A stretch of 64,000 nucleotides of DNA from CAYMPH01 sp964529415 (GCA_964529415.1 CAZGWD010000009.1:137419-201418); one strand, 5' to 3'. Shown: positions 36,623 through 46,447, numbered from the stretch's first letter. Program-made: numbers and translations. The notes: generated from the sequence alone by a model not told the origin.

Positions 36623-38896
36623 ATGAAAAATCTTTATGCTTTTTTGATACGGCTTTATTTAGAAAGAAACCGTTTTCTTATTTTAATTCTATTACATTGT
36701 CTCGTAATAGCCTCGTTATTATCTCAGGAAGTTTCAGCTAATGATAAAAAAAATATCCTTATACTCAATTCTTATCATCAGGGATATAAATGGACTGATG
36801 ATGAAACAAAAGGAGCCATTGCTGCATTAGAGCCGGATAAGAAAAATATCAAGCTTTTCATTGAGTATATGGGAGCTAAATGGATAAATGATGAACAGTA
36901 TATTTTGCAGCTTAGCGAGCTATACCGGCAAAAGTTTCATAAGATGAAGTTTGATGTGATAATTGCAACGGATAATGATGCTTTTGACTTTCTAAGGCTG
37001 TATCGCAATAAAGTTTTCGGAAATGTTCCGGTTGTTTTCTGCGGTGTAAACTGGTTCAAGGATGAAGATCTTCTGGGTCAGACATTATTTACAGGCGTAA
37101 ACGAAGACGCTGATATTGTCCTGACTGTAGATCTCATGCTAAAACTGCATCCCGGGACAAAAAATATTTATGTAGTCATAGATTCTACAACAACAGGTTT
37201 AATAATACATAAAAAAATTATCGAACTGATACCATTGTATAAGGACAGAGTTTCGTTTATTCTGCTGGAAAAAATGGATATGGAATCTATTATCTATACC
37301 GTTGCAAATGCTCCTGAAAATAGTCTTATTCTGCATACAATATTTCAAAAAGACATAAACGGTACTTTTTTCGAGTTCAGCGAAAGCACAAACATGATTT
37401 CAATTAATAGTGTAAAACCTGTTTATGGATTATGGGATTTTAATCTCGGTTTCGGTATTACCGGCGGCATGCTGACAAGCGGATATTCCCAGGGTAATAG
37501 TGCCGGTTCTCTGGCTTTACGGATTATCAGAGGCGAATCACCTGAATCAATTCCTGTTATTAAAAAAAGTCCCAATAAATATATGTTTGATTTTCTGCAG
37601 ATAAAACGCTTTGGCATCAATCGTTCAAGTCTTCCAAATGGAAGTATAGTGATTAATGAACAGGAATTGTTCTATTCTATTAATAGAAAACTTGTTCTTG
37701 GATACTTAGCAGGTTTCATTGCTCTGTTCGGAATTGTTGCATTGCTTCTCATCAATATCAGAAAGCGCGTACAGGCACAAACAAAACTTAATGAAGTAAT
37801 AGACAAGCTTGAAATGAGGGTTAAAGAGCGCACTGCTGATCTCGAAAAAATAAATGAATTTCTGATGGATGAAATTAATGAGCGTAAAAAAGCTCAAAAA
37901 ATTATGAATGAGAGTGAAGAACGTTTCAAAGCTCTTCATAACGCGTCATTTGGCGGAATATCAATTCACGAAAAGGGAATTATACTTGATTGCAATCAGG
38001 GACTTGCAGATTTAACCGGATATTCCATAAATGAATTAATTGGCATGAATGGATTGGAGCTGATTGAGCGTGACATGCGTGATCTGGTAATGGAAAAAAT
38101 AATCACTGGATATGAGCAGCCATATGAAATTAAAGGCAGACGCAAGGATGGAACACAATATAATCTCAGAATTCAGGCTAAAAACATACCATATCACGGA
38201 CGTACTGTAAGAGTAACGGAATTTCGCGACATCACTGAACAGAAGCTTGCTGAGGATAAAATAAAATCCCTGCTTCTTGAAAAAGAAATAATACTGCGTG
38301 AAGTGCATCACCGGATTAAAAATAATATGAATGTAATAAACGGCCTTCTTGTGCTTCAGGCTGATACCTTAAAAGATCCGATTGCTGTCAAGGCGCTTGA
38401 AGATGCAGGAAGCCGGATTCAGAGCATGATGATTTTATACAATAAATTATACAGCTCATCTGATGTTCAGAATGTATCTGTAAATGATTATTTTTCTTCA
38501 TTGATTGATGAAATTCTGGATAATTTTCCTGACAGTAAAACAGTGAAGGTTGAGAAAAAGATAGATGATTTTATTTTACATGCGAAAAAAATTCAGCCGC
38601 TCGCAATTATTGTCAACGAGATATTGACCAATATTATGAAGTATGCTTTTACAGACGTAACCGATAGAATGATAAAAGTATCAGCTGGAGTATATACGGA
38701 TTTGAAACAGAATAAAGAGTCCCTGGCATCAATAATTATTCAGGACAACGGAAACGGCATGCCTGAATCAGTTGATTTCGAAAACTCTGCCGGTTTCGGA
38801 TTGCAGCTTGTTAGTATGCTTACGAAAGAGCTGCATGGGACAATACGGATTGAGCGCGGAAAGGGAACAAAAATTATACTGGAGTTTGCAATTTGA
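36623..38896 (+). CDS. Sensor histidine kinase with periplasmic ABC-substrate-binding domain
   Basis: 757 residues from the ATG at 36623, chosen for GGAG 8 bases upstream over the TTG at 36599. A signal anchor (about 15-38) is followed by a periplasmic binding-protein-like domain of the ABC_sub_bind type (about 42-345: ILILNSYHQGYKWTDDE, VPVVFCGVNWF). Next come a membrane helix (about 358-378), a coiled coil, one PAS domain, and a HisKA_2/HATPase transmitter with His near 562. It lies 93 bases after the giant kinase and shares its transmitter. The ligand is unknown. Confidence 0.9.
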   Translation: MKNLYAFLIRLYLERNRFLILILLHCLVIASLLSQEVSANDKKNILILNSYHQGYKWTDDETKGAIAALEPDKKNIKLFIEYMGAKWINDEQYILQLSELYRQKFHKMKFDVIIATDNDAFDFLRLYRNKVFGNVPVVFCGVNWFKDEDLLGQTLFTGVNEDADIVLTVDLMLKLHPGTKNIYVVIDSTTTGLIIHKKIIELIPLYKDRVSFILLEKMDMESIIYTVANAPENSLILHTIFQKDINGTFFEFSESTNMISINSVKPVYGLWDFNLGFGITGGMLTSGYSQGNSAGSLALRIIRGESPESIPVIKKSPNKYMFDFLQIKRFGINRSSLPNGSIVINEQELFYSINRKLVLGYLAGFIALFGIVALLLINIRKRVQAQTKLNEVIDKLEMRVKERTADLEKINEFLMDEINERKKAQKIMNESEERFKALHNASFGGISIHEKGIILDCNQGLADLTGYSINELIGMNGLELIERDMRDLVMEKIITGYEQPYEIKGRRKDGTQYNLRIQAKNIPYHGRTVRVTEFRDITEQKLAEDKIKSLLLEKEIILREVHHRIKNNMNVINGLLVLQADTLKDPIAVKALEDAGSRIQSMMILYNKLYSSSDVQNVSVNDYFSSLIDEILDNFPDSKTVKVEKKIDDFILHAKKIQPLAIIVNEILTNIMKYAFTDVTDRMIKVSAGVYTDLKQNKESLASIIIQDNGNGMPESVDFENSAGFGLQLVSMLTKELHGTIRIERGKGTKIILEFAI

Positions 38897-39016
38897 ATCA
38901 TCTCCGGGATATCTTACTGAATAAAAGAGTATGGAGACTTTTTCATTATTAATTGTTTGACTTTTCCCTCTATTATAGTTATTAAATGTAAATTATAATA
39001 ATATAGGGAGGATGCA

Positions 39017-39571
39017 ATGAAAACAATTAAAATTTGTATGCTTTTTCTATCTGTTGTAATTTTTACAATCAGCTGCATGACTCAGTTCAATGTTATCAGA
39101 GAAAGTTCTACATCTGTAAATTTGAGCGGGTATAATTCCATTTATGTCGGGTGGCTTGATCTTGGCGCGAATCTCTATGGGCATAAACCAGGTGACTGGG
39201 CCAGTGAAAACCGGCGAAATAATATTGATGGGCTTCAGATTTATCTGAGAGATGCTCTTCCGGGAAAGAAAATTTCCGGAGCAACTTCTGCTGCAGATTC
39301 ATATCAGGGTACTGCAGATCTTCAGCTTCAGTTTAAACTTAATAATAAAATAAAGTATCAGATCGGCATGACTGTTACCTGTGAGCTGCCTGTTGATGTT
39401 ATTTATCTGGACGGAAAAACAGGAAAGGTGCTTTACACGTCATCAATAATAGCTACATGCGCTGCTCCTTTTCCAAGAAACTGGAAAGTTAACTCATTCG
39501 ACGGAGCGCTGGATAATGATGTATTGAATCTTGCAAATGGTATAGCAGCAAAAATTAAATCAGGGAAATGA
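39017..39571 (+). CDS. Lipoprotein of unknown function
   Basis: 184 residues with lipobox TISC (Cys at about 20). The mature part is beta-rich and has a short motif YNSIYVGWLDLG early on; the C-terminal part carries CELPVDVIYLDGKTGKVLYTS. The overall pattern resembles small outer-membrane lipoproteins that bind a partner. GGGAGG lies 6 bases before the ATG. Confidence 0.7.
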   Translation: MKTIKICMLFLSVVIFTISCMTQFNVIRESSTSVNLSGYNSIYVGWLDLGANLYGHKPGDWASENRRNNIDGLQIYLRDALPGKKISGATSAADSYQGTADLQLQFKLNNKIKYQIGMTVTCELPVDVIYLDGKTGKVLYTSSIIATCAAPFPRNWKVNSFDGALDNDVLNLANGIAAKIKSGK

Positions 39572-39708
39572 CATGTAAAAAACTTATAAAGCAGATTTTT
39601 TTTCGGATAATTAATTTTTTTTTATAGCATTTAATTTTAGTCTGATATTAATCTGCCGGCTGATCAGTAATTTTTATTATTGAACTATAAAAAAATGAGG
39701 GAAGTACT

Positions 39709-39915
39709 ATGGACTGGTTAAAGAAAAAATTAGTGCCGCATCTTATTGGACTGATGTTTATTTTTTTCGGATGGTTTATAACAATTGGGGTTGTGGGATG
39801 GGATAAGTTCAGCCGCACTGATCCTTTTACAAAAGGAACAATGTTTGGATTGATACTGATTCTGATTGGTGCATATCTTCCTGGAATATGGATTAAAGTT
39901 TCAGATAAAAAATAA
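39709..39915 (+). CDS. Small two-helix membrane protein
   Basis: 68 residues with two membrane segments (LIGLMFIFFGWFITIGVV and GLILILIGAYLPGIWI) and Lys-rich ends. GAGGGAAG precedes the ATG. No family is recognised. Confidence 0.65.
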   Translation: MDWLKKKLVPHLIGLMFIFFGWFITIGVVGWDKFSRTDPFTKGTMFGLILILIGAYLPGIWIKVSDKK

Positions 39916-39932
39916 TTTACCACTATCTTTGA

Positions 39933-39968
39933 TTCTCCCCCTTTTTAAGGGGGAGTAAGAGGGGGTAA
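39933..39968. repeat. Dispersed GC-rich hairpin element
   Basis: CTCCCCC-TTTTTAA-GGGGGAG followed by TAAGAGGGGGT. This is the cleanest copy of the family in the window, lying 18 bases after the small membrane protein. Confidence 0.6.
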
Positions 39969-40053
39969 ATTCCTTTAAAAATGCAAAAATTTTCAAAAAA
40001 ATTCAGAAAAAACTTGCCGATTGATTTTTAAAACTGTATCTTTATTTTGCAAT

Positions 40054-40066
40054 CTGGTAATACCAG
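40054..40066. promoter_or_regulatory. GntR/FadR-type operator
   Basis: The perfect palindrome CTGGTA-A-TACCAG fits the TGGTNNNACCA consensus of FadR-subfamily GntR repressors. It lies 28 bases before the GntR start codon, where it could overlap a promoter start, so the regulator probably controls its own operon. Confidence 0.7.
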
Positions 40067-40094
40067 TTGCCATTAAAAAGATACAGGATTTAAT

Positions 40095-40820
40095 ATGCTG
40101 AATTTACTCTCCCCGATCAGTTCAGAAAGTCTCAAAGACGTTTTTGTGAAGCAATTCGAGGATCTTATACTTTCCGGGAAACTGCATATTGGCCAGCGTC
40201 TTTCATCTGAAAGAGAGCTGGCTCTGGAACTTGGAGTCAGCAGGCCTGTTGTTCATGAGGGCCTTGTTGAGCTTGCAGCGCGCGGGCTTTTAACTATTAA
40301 ACCCCGCTCCGGAGCAGTAATTAATGATTACAGACGTAATGGCTCTCTTTCGATTCTGTCTTCGATTATCAGTTATGGAAATGGCAGGCTCGAACCTGCA
40401 CTTCTAAATAGCCTGCTTCAAATGAGGATGCATCTCGAAACTGAATTTGCCAGGCTCGCTGCACTCAACAGGACTGCAGAACAAATCAGTGATTTTAAAA
40501 ATCACATTGATCTTGAAACGTCTTTATCACGTTCATCGATTCATGATGTTGTTGAAGCGGATTTCGATTTTCATCATCTGGTTGCAATGGCCACTGGAAA
40601 TCTTGTTTACCCGCTTATTATTAATTCATTCAAGGCTCCATATACGAATTTTACAAAACAGTTTTTCAGCTATGATAAATCCATGATAGATGTTGTATTT
40701 AATTTTCATAGGCTCCTTGCAGAAGCGATTATATCCGGCGATACAGAAAAATCTGAATTGATAATGAAAAATATGCTGAGTCACGGAGAAAAAAATCTCA
40801 ATGACTTCCTGAAAAAATAA
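40095..40820 (+). CDS. GntR-family regulator, FadR subfamily
   Basis: 241 residues: an N-terminal winged helix (LHIGQRLSSERELALELGVS, then RPVVHEGLVELAARGLL) and a C-terminal all-helical FCD domain. The FCD metal-binding residues appear in EADFDFHHLVA and the late HRLLAEAI. FCD domains usually bind small organic acids through a divalent metal. It is the first gene of the glycyl radical operon; the next gene starts 19 bases later. The palindrome at 40054-40066 is the likely target, so the enzyme's substrate or a relative may be the inducer. Confidence 0.9.
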   Translation: MLNLLSPISSESLKDVFVKQFEDLILSGKLHIGQRLSSERELALELGVSRPVVHEGLVELAARGLLTIKPRSGAVINDYRRNGSLSILSSIISYGNGRLEPALLNSLLQMRMHLETEFARLAALNRTAEQISDFKNHIDLETSLSRSSIHDVVEADFDFHHLVAMATGNLVYPLIINSFKAPYTNFTKQFFSYDKSMIDVVFNFHRLLAEAIISGDTEKSELIMKNMLSHGEKNLNDFLKK

Positions 40821-40839
40821 ATTTTAAAAGGATAAAACT

Positions 40840-43353
40840 ATGGCTGAATCAAGTGCAAAACCTATGCTTCGAATCAAGGAACCTGCAGGGCTATCTTCCC
40901 GTATAAAATGGCTGAGAGACTATTACTTCACCGGATATGACCGGAACTGGAACAATGAGTTCACCTGCTGGACCACCGGCACTCCATGGGACATTCAGTT
41001 CAACGAGCTGACATACTATATCGTGCCAGAAACCTATGCACTGATGCAGACATTGAAATCGTCTTTCAGGCAGTCTGCAAGGCCTGTGAAAATTTTAGAG
41101 AATTTCTGGAAACTGAGCATCGCAGAAAGACGCGCGTGGTTTGTTAAAGAGGTCATGGTGAAATATCTGCCGAAAGAAATTCTTCCAGGCGATTTAATAG
41201 CAGGCGGAAGATTCAATGTTCAGACATCGCTCTGCCTTGATGAAAGAGAGCAGAAAAAATATGACAGCTTAATTTTCGGGAAAAAAGGTTCGCGCGCTTT
41301 TATGAAATGGTTTCATGATCACGGTTACGGCAATGCAGGAGCAACAAGCGGGCACATTGTTCCGGGTTACGAGAAAGCTCTTAAGATAGGATGGAAAGGG
41401 ATTCATAAAGAAATAGCTGATATATATACTGCATTGTCCGCGAAAGATAAAAAAGGAAAGAAAGGCGTACAGCTCAGGGCGATGATGATATCAGCCTCAA
41501 TGCCGGGTGAACTTGCTGCTGAATATTCCGCTAAATGCAGAGAGCTCGCAAGCAACGAAAAAGATTCAGCAAGAAAAGAGGAACTGCTCAAAATGGCATC
41601 CAATCTTGAAAAAATTCCGTGGAATCCGCCGCAAACTTTCTGGGAGGCTGTTCAGGCTTTATGGATCACCCACATGCTTGTCATGTCAGATGAAAATTAT
41701 CCGGGTCCCGGAGTTTCATTCGGCAGGATAGATCAGTATCTGCTTCCTTACTGGAACTATTCAATCTCGCAGGGAATGGACCGTGAATTCGGAAAAGAGA
41801 TTCTGAAATGCTTCTGGATGCACTGCAACACTGCATATGATGCTATGATTAAAAACGGCAACCAGGGCATTACAGCAGGTTTTGGACAGCTGATCACGCT
41901 TTCCGGACTCGGAAAAGACGGTGCTGACATGACCAACGAGCTCACCTATGTTTTCCTTGAAGTCATAGATGAGATGTCGCCTATACTTGAACCCAAGCCG
42001 AATGTGCGTCTTCACAGAAAATCACCTGAAGCCCTTCTCGAAAAATGCGTTGATATGATTTCATCGAGCCAGGGTGCGCCGTTTCTTCTTAATTTTGATG
42101 AAAGGTCAATGGCAGGCATGATGCGCGAATCGCGCTTTTCAAAACTGGATCAGCTAATAAATTACGGTAATGTTCACGAATACGCTCCAGTTGGATGCCT
42201 TGAAAACACAATGGTTGGTAATGACAGGTCAGGCACTGTTGACAACAATCTCAATCTGCTGAAAGCTGTTGAGCTTGCATTTACAGGCGGAACAGACCTT
42301 CTTTCTTTTAAAGATCCGATGACAGGCAAGAGTGCCAAAGTGCGCAGGGACGGGCCTGATACTGGCGATCCTGTTAAATTTAAGTCATGGGATGAGTTCT
42401 GGAACGCATATGTTCTGCAGACAAAATACATAATCAGGAAATGCGTTGAGCTTCAGAACAGTTCTGAAAACATACGCGCGGAATATTTTCCGACACCGTA
42501 TCTGTCATGTCTTGTCAAGGGGTGTGCAGATAAGGGTCTGGATGTGACGCAGGGCGGAGCAGAGATCAGTTTCACTACCATTGAAGCAGTTACATACGCA
42601 ACTACAGTGGATTCACTCCTTGCAGTAAAATATCTTGTGTATGACAGGAAAGCCTGCACCATGAAGGAACTGATTGATGCTTTAAAATCGAACTGGAAAA
42701 ATTTTGAAATTCTTCAGACTATGGCGAAAAATAAAGCTCCTAAATACGGCAGGGATGATGATGAGGCTGATGATCTCGCGCTCAGGGTAATGGAGCTATG
42801 GTGCGGGGAAACGTGGAAATACAATACTGAGAGCACACGCAGGCAGTTCCGGCCCGGGATGCTTTCCTGGAATTACTGGGCAGGTGACGGATTTATTCTT
42901 CCGGCAAGTCCGGACGGCAGAATGCAGGGACAGTTTCTGTCAAATGCTATCTGTCCTTCAAACGGAGCTGACATCAATGGTCCTACATCCAACACAAATT
43001 CAGTAGGCAAGGCTCTGGGCGGAAAAGCTGCAGACGGTAAAGGAGACTGGGAGGGTTATTTGAACCATCTTCCGAACGGCGCAAGTCACACAATAACTTT
43101 TAATCCGTCAATTCTGCGGAATCCGGAGAATAGAGAAAAATTCAAGGCATTCCTCCGTGGATATACAAGGAACGGAGGCACAGCTCTTCAGATAAACATT
43201 CTCGATCCTGATATGCTGCGCGACGCGCAGAAACATCCTGAGAACTACAGGCACCTTCTTGTGAGAATAACAGGTTACAATGCATACTTCGTTACAGTTG
43301 GAAGGGAACTTCAGAATGAAGTAATTCACAGGCTCAGCCATAATGAATTCTAA
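40840..43353 (+). CDS. Glycyl radical enzyme of unassigned substrate (PFL-like superfamily)
   Basis: An 837-residue oxygen-sensitive radical enzyme. The active-site loop APVGCLEN has Cys453 with Glu455 two residues on, the C-x-E pattern shared by glycerol/choline/hydroxyphenylacetate-type enzymes. The C-terminal glycyl loop ITGYNAYFVTVGRELQNE puts the radical at Gly812. PGPGVSFGRIDQY and YIVPETYA recall arylacetate decarboxylases, so decarboxylation of an aromatic acid is possible. No small subunit is present, unlike hydroxyphenylacetate decarboxylase, and pyruvate formate-lyase Cys-Cys is absent. Its activase follows 12 bases later. Confidence 0.88.
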   Translation: MAESSAKPMLRIKEPAGLSSRIKWLRDYYFTGYDRNWNNEFTCWTTGTPWDIQFNELTYYIVPETYALMQTLKSSFRQSARPVKILENFWKLSIAERRAWFVKEVMVKYLPKEILPGDLIAGGRFNVQTSLCLDEREQKKYDSLIFGKKGSRAFMKWFHDHGYGNAGATSGHIVPGYEKALKIGWKGIHKEIADIYTALSAKDKKGKKGVQLRAMMISASMPGELAAEYSAKCRELASNEKDSARKEELLKMASNLEKIPWNPPQTFWEAVQALWITHMLVMSDENYPGPGVSFGRIDQYLLPYWNYSISQGMDREFGKEILKCFWMHCNTAYDAMIKNGNQGITAGFGQLITLSGLGKDGADMTNELTYVFLEVIDEMSPILEPKPNVRLHRKSPEALLEKCVDMISSSQGAPFLLNFDERSMAGMMRESRFSKLDQLINYGNVHEYAPVGCLENTMVGNDRSGTVDNNLNLLKAVELAFTGGTDLLSFKDPMTGKSAKVRRDGPDTGDPVKFKSWDEFWNAYVLQTKYIIRKCVELQNSSENIRAEYFPTPYLSCLVKGCADKGLDVTQGGAEISFTTIEAVTYATTVDSLLAVKYLVYDRKACTMKELIDALKSNWKNFEILQTMAKNKAPKYGRDDDEADDLALRVMELWCGETWKYNTESTRRQFRPGMLSWNYWAGDGFILPASPDGRMQGQFLSNAICPSNGADINGPTSNTNSVGKALGGKAADGKGDWEGYLNHLPNGASHTITFNPSILRNPENREKFKAFLRGYTRNGGTALQINILDPDMLRDAQKHPENYRHLLVRITGYNAYFVTVGRELQNEVIHRLSHNEF

Positions 43354-43365
43354 GGGAGAATGTGC

Positions 43366-44385
43366 GTGAATACTGAAAGTGAAGGCATGGTGCTTGAAAT
43401 TCAGCGCATGTCAACTGAGGACGGCCCCGGGATACGCACTACAGTTTTTCTCAAAGGGTGTCCGCTGCGCTGCAAGTGGTGCCATAATCCCGAGAGTATC
43501 GGCATTCATCATGAAATTCAGTGGATCGACAAGTCGTGCATCGGCTGCGGTACGTGCGTGGAGGCCTGCCCGGAAAAAGCTCTCAGTAAAACTGATGATG
43601 GAATTGTTATAGACAGAAAAAAATGCAGCATTTGCGGAGAATGCACCGAAGTATGCCCTTCCGGAGCAATGGAACTGATCGGTAAAAAATGGACTGCGGA
43701 AAAGCTTGTAAAAGAACTGGTAAAGGATAAGTCATATTTTGAGGAGTCCAAAGGCGGAGTGACTTTATCAGGCGGAGAGGTTACAGTTCAGGCTGATTTT
43801 GCTCTTGAGGTTCTGAAACTTCTCAAGGCAGAGGGGATTCACACAGCAATAGATACCTGCGGTTTCAGCTCCCAGGAAAACTTAAAGAAGCTGCTGCCTT
43901 ATGCTGATCTTGTTCTGTTTGATTTAAAAATTATGGATAGCGGTCTTCATAAAAATCTTACCGGAGTTTCGAACGAAATCATAAAAACAAACCTCGAATT
44001 TATTTGCGCATATATGAAGGACCATCTTTATCCTAAGGAACTCTGGCTGAGAACACCGCTTATTCCAGGCGCAACTGCAACTGTAGAAACAATTAAGTGT
44101 ATTGCAGTTTTTATTTCAGAAATAATGTTCGATAAGATTACAAGATGGGATCTCTGTGCATTCAACAATCTCTGCAGGGACAAGTATGACAGACTGGGAA
44201 TTAGCTGGGATTATTATGAAACTGAACTTCTTGGCAAAGATGAAATTGAAATTTTTTTTAATGCAGCAAAAAATTCTTTAAAAGATAATTCAATACTGAA
44301 ATGGAGCGGGCCGGTTAAGCTTGAAGTTCCTGTCAGTATTGATGATGTAAAATCAGAAAAAGCACATCAGAATAAAGCGTGCTGA
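43366..44385 (+). CDS. Glycyl radical enzyme activase (radical SAM)
   Basis: 339 residues. It installs the glycyl radical on the preceding enzyme using S-adenosylmethionine. The radical-SAM cluster is GCPLRCKWC (Cys32, 36 and 39). An inserted ferredoxin-like module carries two more [4Fe-4S] sites (CIGCGTCVEAC and CSICGECTEVC). LSGGE is the SAM-binding motif. GTG at 43366 is preferred because GGGAG lies 7 bases upstream; the ATG at 43360 is too close. The two-cluster insert is typical of activases outside the PFL type. Confidence 0.92.
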   Translation: MNTESEGMVLEIQRMSTEDGPGIRTTVFLKGCPLRCKWCHNPESIGIHHEIQWIDKSCIGCGTCVEACPEKALSKTDDGIVIDRKKCSICGECTEVCPSGAMELIGKKWTAEKLVKELVKDKSYFEESKGGVTLSGGEVTVQADFALEVLKLLKAEGIHTAIDTCGFSSQENLKKLLPYADLVLFDLKIMDSGLHKNLTGVSNEIIKTNLEFICAYMKDHLYPKELWLRTPLIPGATATVETIKCIAVFISEIMFDKITRWDLCAFNNLCRDKYDRLGISWDYYETELLGKDEIEIFFNAAKNSLKDNSILKWSGPVKLEVPVSIDDVKSEKAHQNKAC

Positions 44386-44403
44386 TAACAAAAGGAGCAT
44401 GAT

Positions 44404-45252
44404 ATGAAAATAAAAAACAATTTTAATGAAACAGAAATTAAATCTTTTGCAAAGGCTGAGAAGGTGGGAATAGCAGCTACTGTTAATCCGGATGGGCTTC
44501 CTCATATTACCCTGATCACATCAATACAGGCGATCGGGCCGGACAAAATGACTCTCGGAGAATTCTGCAAGGGAGAATCTAAATCTCATATTCAGCAGAA
44601 TCCTAAAATCGGATTTCTGATAATGACACTTTCAAAAGAGCTGAGCCGCGGAAAGGCACTCTGGACAAATCTTAAAAAAGAAGGTGCAGAGTATGAGATG
44701 TATAATAACCAGCCTATGTTCCGTTATAATACCTATTTCGGTATAAACACAGTCCACTATCTTGATCTTGTTGAAACAACGAGCCTTGAAGTTCTTCCAA
44801 TGAATAAAATAATCAAAGGCGCGCTTAAAACAGGATTTGCAAAAGGCGGATCAAGATCAGGTAAAAAAGAAAAAATATTGACATATTTTGCAGAATCCCT
44901 TTTTAATAAGCTTGATTCCCTGAAATTTATTTCGTATATAGGTAAAGACGGATTTCCTGTAATTTTTCCTGTAATTCAGGCTCAGGCTTCTGATTCCAGA
45001 ACAATAGTATTTGCTCCTTCTGCTTATGAGGAAGATATAGCGCTGATTCCCGACGGATCAGATGTTGCAGTATTCTGCCTCTCTCTGACCATGGAGGATG
45101 TGCTGATCAGAGGAAAATATCATGCGCCTCGAAGATCCAGAGGAATTAAACTTGCATCAGTTGATATCAACTGGGTTTATAATTCAATGGCTCCGAATCA
45201 CAGGCAGATATATCCTGAAGTGCCGCTTGCAGCAGTGGAAAATTTTATTTAA
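44404..45252 (+). CDS. Pyridoxamine-phosphate-oxidase-like split-barrel flavoprotein
   Basis: 282 residues, apparently with two split-barrel halves. The first half (FAKAEKVGIAATVNPDGLPH to about residue 120) has the FMN-binding pattern of pyridoxamine phosphate oxidase relatives, and the second (FISYIGKDGFPVIFPVIQAQ) repeats it. AAAGGAG is 7 bases before the ATG and the gene follows the activase by 18 bases. A flavoprotein in a glycyl radical operon is uncommon in the operons I know. It could reduce the product or protect the radical enzyme from oxygen; both are inference. Confidence 0.78.
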   Translation: MKIKNNFNETEIKSFAKAEKVGIAATVNPDGLPHITLITSIQAIGPDKMTLGEFCKGESKSHIQQNPKIGFLIMTLSKELSRGKALWTNLKKEGAEYEMYNNQPMFRYNTYFGINTVHYLDLVETTSLEVLPMNKIIKGALKTGFAKGGSRSGKKEKILTYFAESLFNKLDSLKFISYIGKDGFPVIFPVIQAQASDSRTIVFAPSAYEEDIALIPDGSDVAVFCLSLTMEDVLIRGKYHAPRRSRGIKLASVDINWVYNSMAPNHRQIYPEVPLAAVENFI

Positions 45253-45264
45253 ACAAGAGGAATA

Positions 45265-45666
45265 ATGGCTGATTTAATCTGGGATAAAAGTTATGAAACC
45301 GGAATTGAATTAATTGATGAACAGCATAAGGAATTGTTCTGTAAAATCGATGAAATTACTCTTGCGATTTATGAAGGAAAGGGAAAGACAAAGGTTCGGG
45401 AATTAATCAAATTTCTCGATGATTATATTACAAAACATTTTGAAATAGAAGAGAAAATGCTGTTCGATAATTTGTATCCGGAAATATCAAAGCATATTAA
45501 TAATCATAAAGAATTCATCAATGTTTTTAAAGAATTCACCAGTGATTTTATAAAGAAAGGTCCGGATAATTATCTTGCTATCAGAATGGAAAAGGAAATC
45601 AGGTTCTGGTGGGAAAATCATATCCTGAAAATTGATAAGCTGTATGTGCCTTATATAAAAAAGTAA
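45265..45666 (+). CDS. Bacteriohemerythrin
   Basis: 133 residues, a four-helix O2-binding di-iron protein. All ligands are visible in order: DEQHKEL, HFEIEEKML, HINNHKEF and WWENHILKIDK. It starts 12 bases after the split-barrel gene with GAGGAAT upstream, so it may be the last gene of that operon. It would buffer oxygen for the oxygen-sensitive glycyl radical system. Confidence 0.9.
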   Translation: MADLIWDKSYETGIELIDEQHKELFCKIDEITLAIYEGKGKTKVRELIKFLDDYITKHFEIEEKMLFDNLYPEISKHINNHKEFINVFKEFTSDFIKKGPDNYLAIRMEKEIRFWWENHILKIDKLYVPYIKK

Positions 45667-45817
45667 TTAATATTCCATTTCAGTGATCCCTGTAAAAAAT
45701 AATCTATAATTGAAGCATCTGCAGAATTGATTTATCCTATTTTTTTATATTTGACTTTTTTTTTGATACAGTTTAAATATTTTACAGTAATCAATAATAA
45801 TAACCGGAGAAAATAAA

Positions 45818-46447
45818 ATGGCTACAAAAAGATCAATTGGAGTAAGCGCTTCAGAAGACAGGCTGGAAAAATTAATAGAAGAAAGAATCAGGCCGGGTGC
45901 GGATAAAGAACTTATTGATGAAAGAATCTGGGACCTGTTCGGAGAGGAATGGTGTATTATGTTTACTGACCTTTCAGGATTTTCCCGCGGTGTGGCTAAA
46001 TTCGGAATTATACATTTTCTGCAAACCATATATGAATCTGAAAGGCTGCTTATTCCTATTATAGAAAGCCATGACGGCATCATGCTTAAAGTTGAAGGAG
46101 ACAGCTTTCTTGTTATTTTCAGGAATGTAAAAAAAGCAATTCAGTCTACTATACATATGCAGAGGCTTTTAAAAACATATAACGTTGATAAATCAGATGA
46201 GGAAAAAGTTCTTCTTTGTGTGGGTCTTGGATTCGGAAAGGTTTTAAAAATCGGTGATGCGGACGTTTTCGGTGCACAGGTAAATGCTGCAAGCAAACTG
46301 GGTGAAGATACAGCAGAGCCCTGGGAAATTCTTGTAACTGACTCTGTAAAAGATAAAGCTGCAGATATGCCGGATATTTCGTTTGAGGAAATTGATGAAG
46401 TTCCACCAGGCGCTTCTAAAGCTTACAGGCTGATATATAAATTCTGA
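45818..46447 (+). CDS. Single-domain class III nucleotidyl cyclase-like protein
   Basis: 209 residues, almost only the catalytic domain. Metal-binding Asp residues occur in FTDLSGFSR and KVEGDSFLVIF; the transition-state region reads GAQVNAASKLGED, with Lys where active enzymes usually have Arg. No sensor domain or membrane helix is present. It could make cAMP or act as a nucleotide-binding regulator. GGAG lies 8 bases before the ATG. It is monocistronic, with 151 bases upstream. Confidence 0.78.
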   Translation: MATKRSIGVSASEDRLEKLIEERIRPGADKELIDERIWDLFGEEWCIMFTDLSGFSRGVAKFGIIHFLQTIYESERLLIPIIESHDGIMLKVEGDSFLVIFRNVKKAIQSTIHMQRLLKTYNVDKSDEEKVLLCVGLGFGKVLKIGDADVFGAQVNAASKLGEDTAEPWEILVTDSVKDKAADMPDISFEEIDEVPPGASKAYRLIYKF

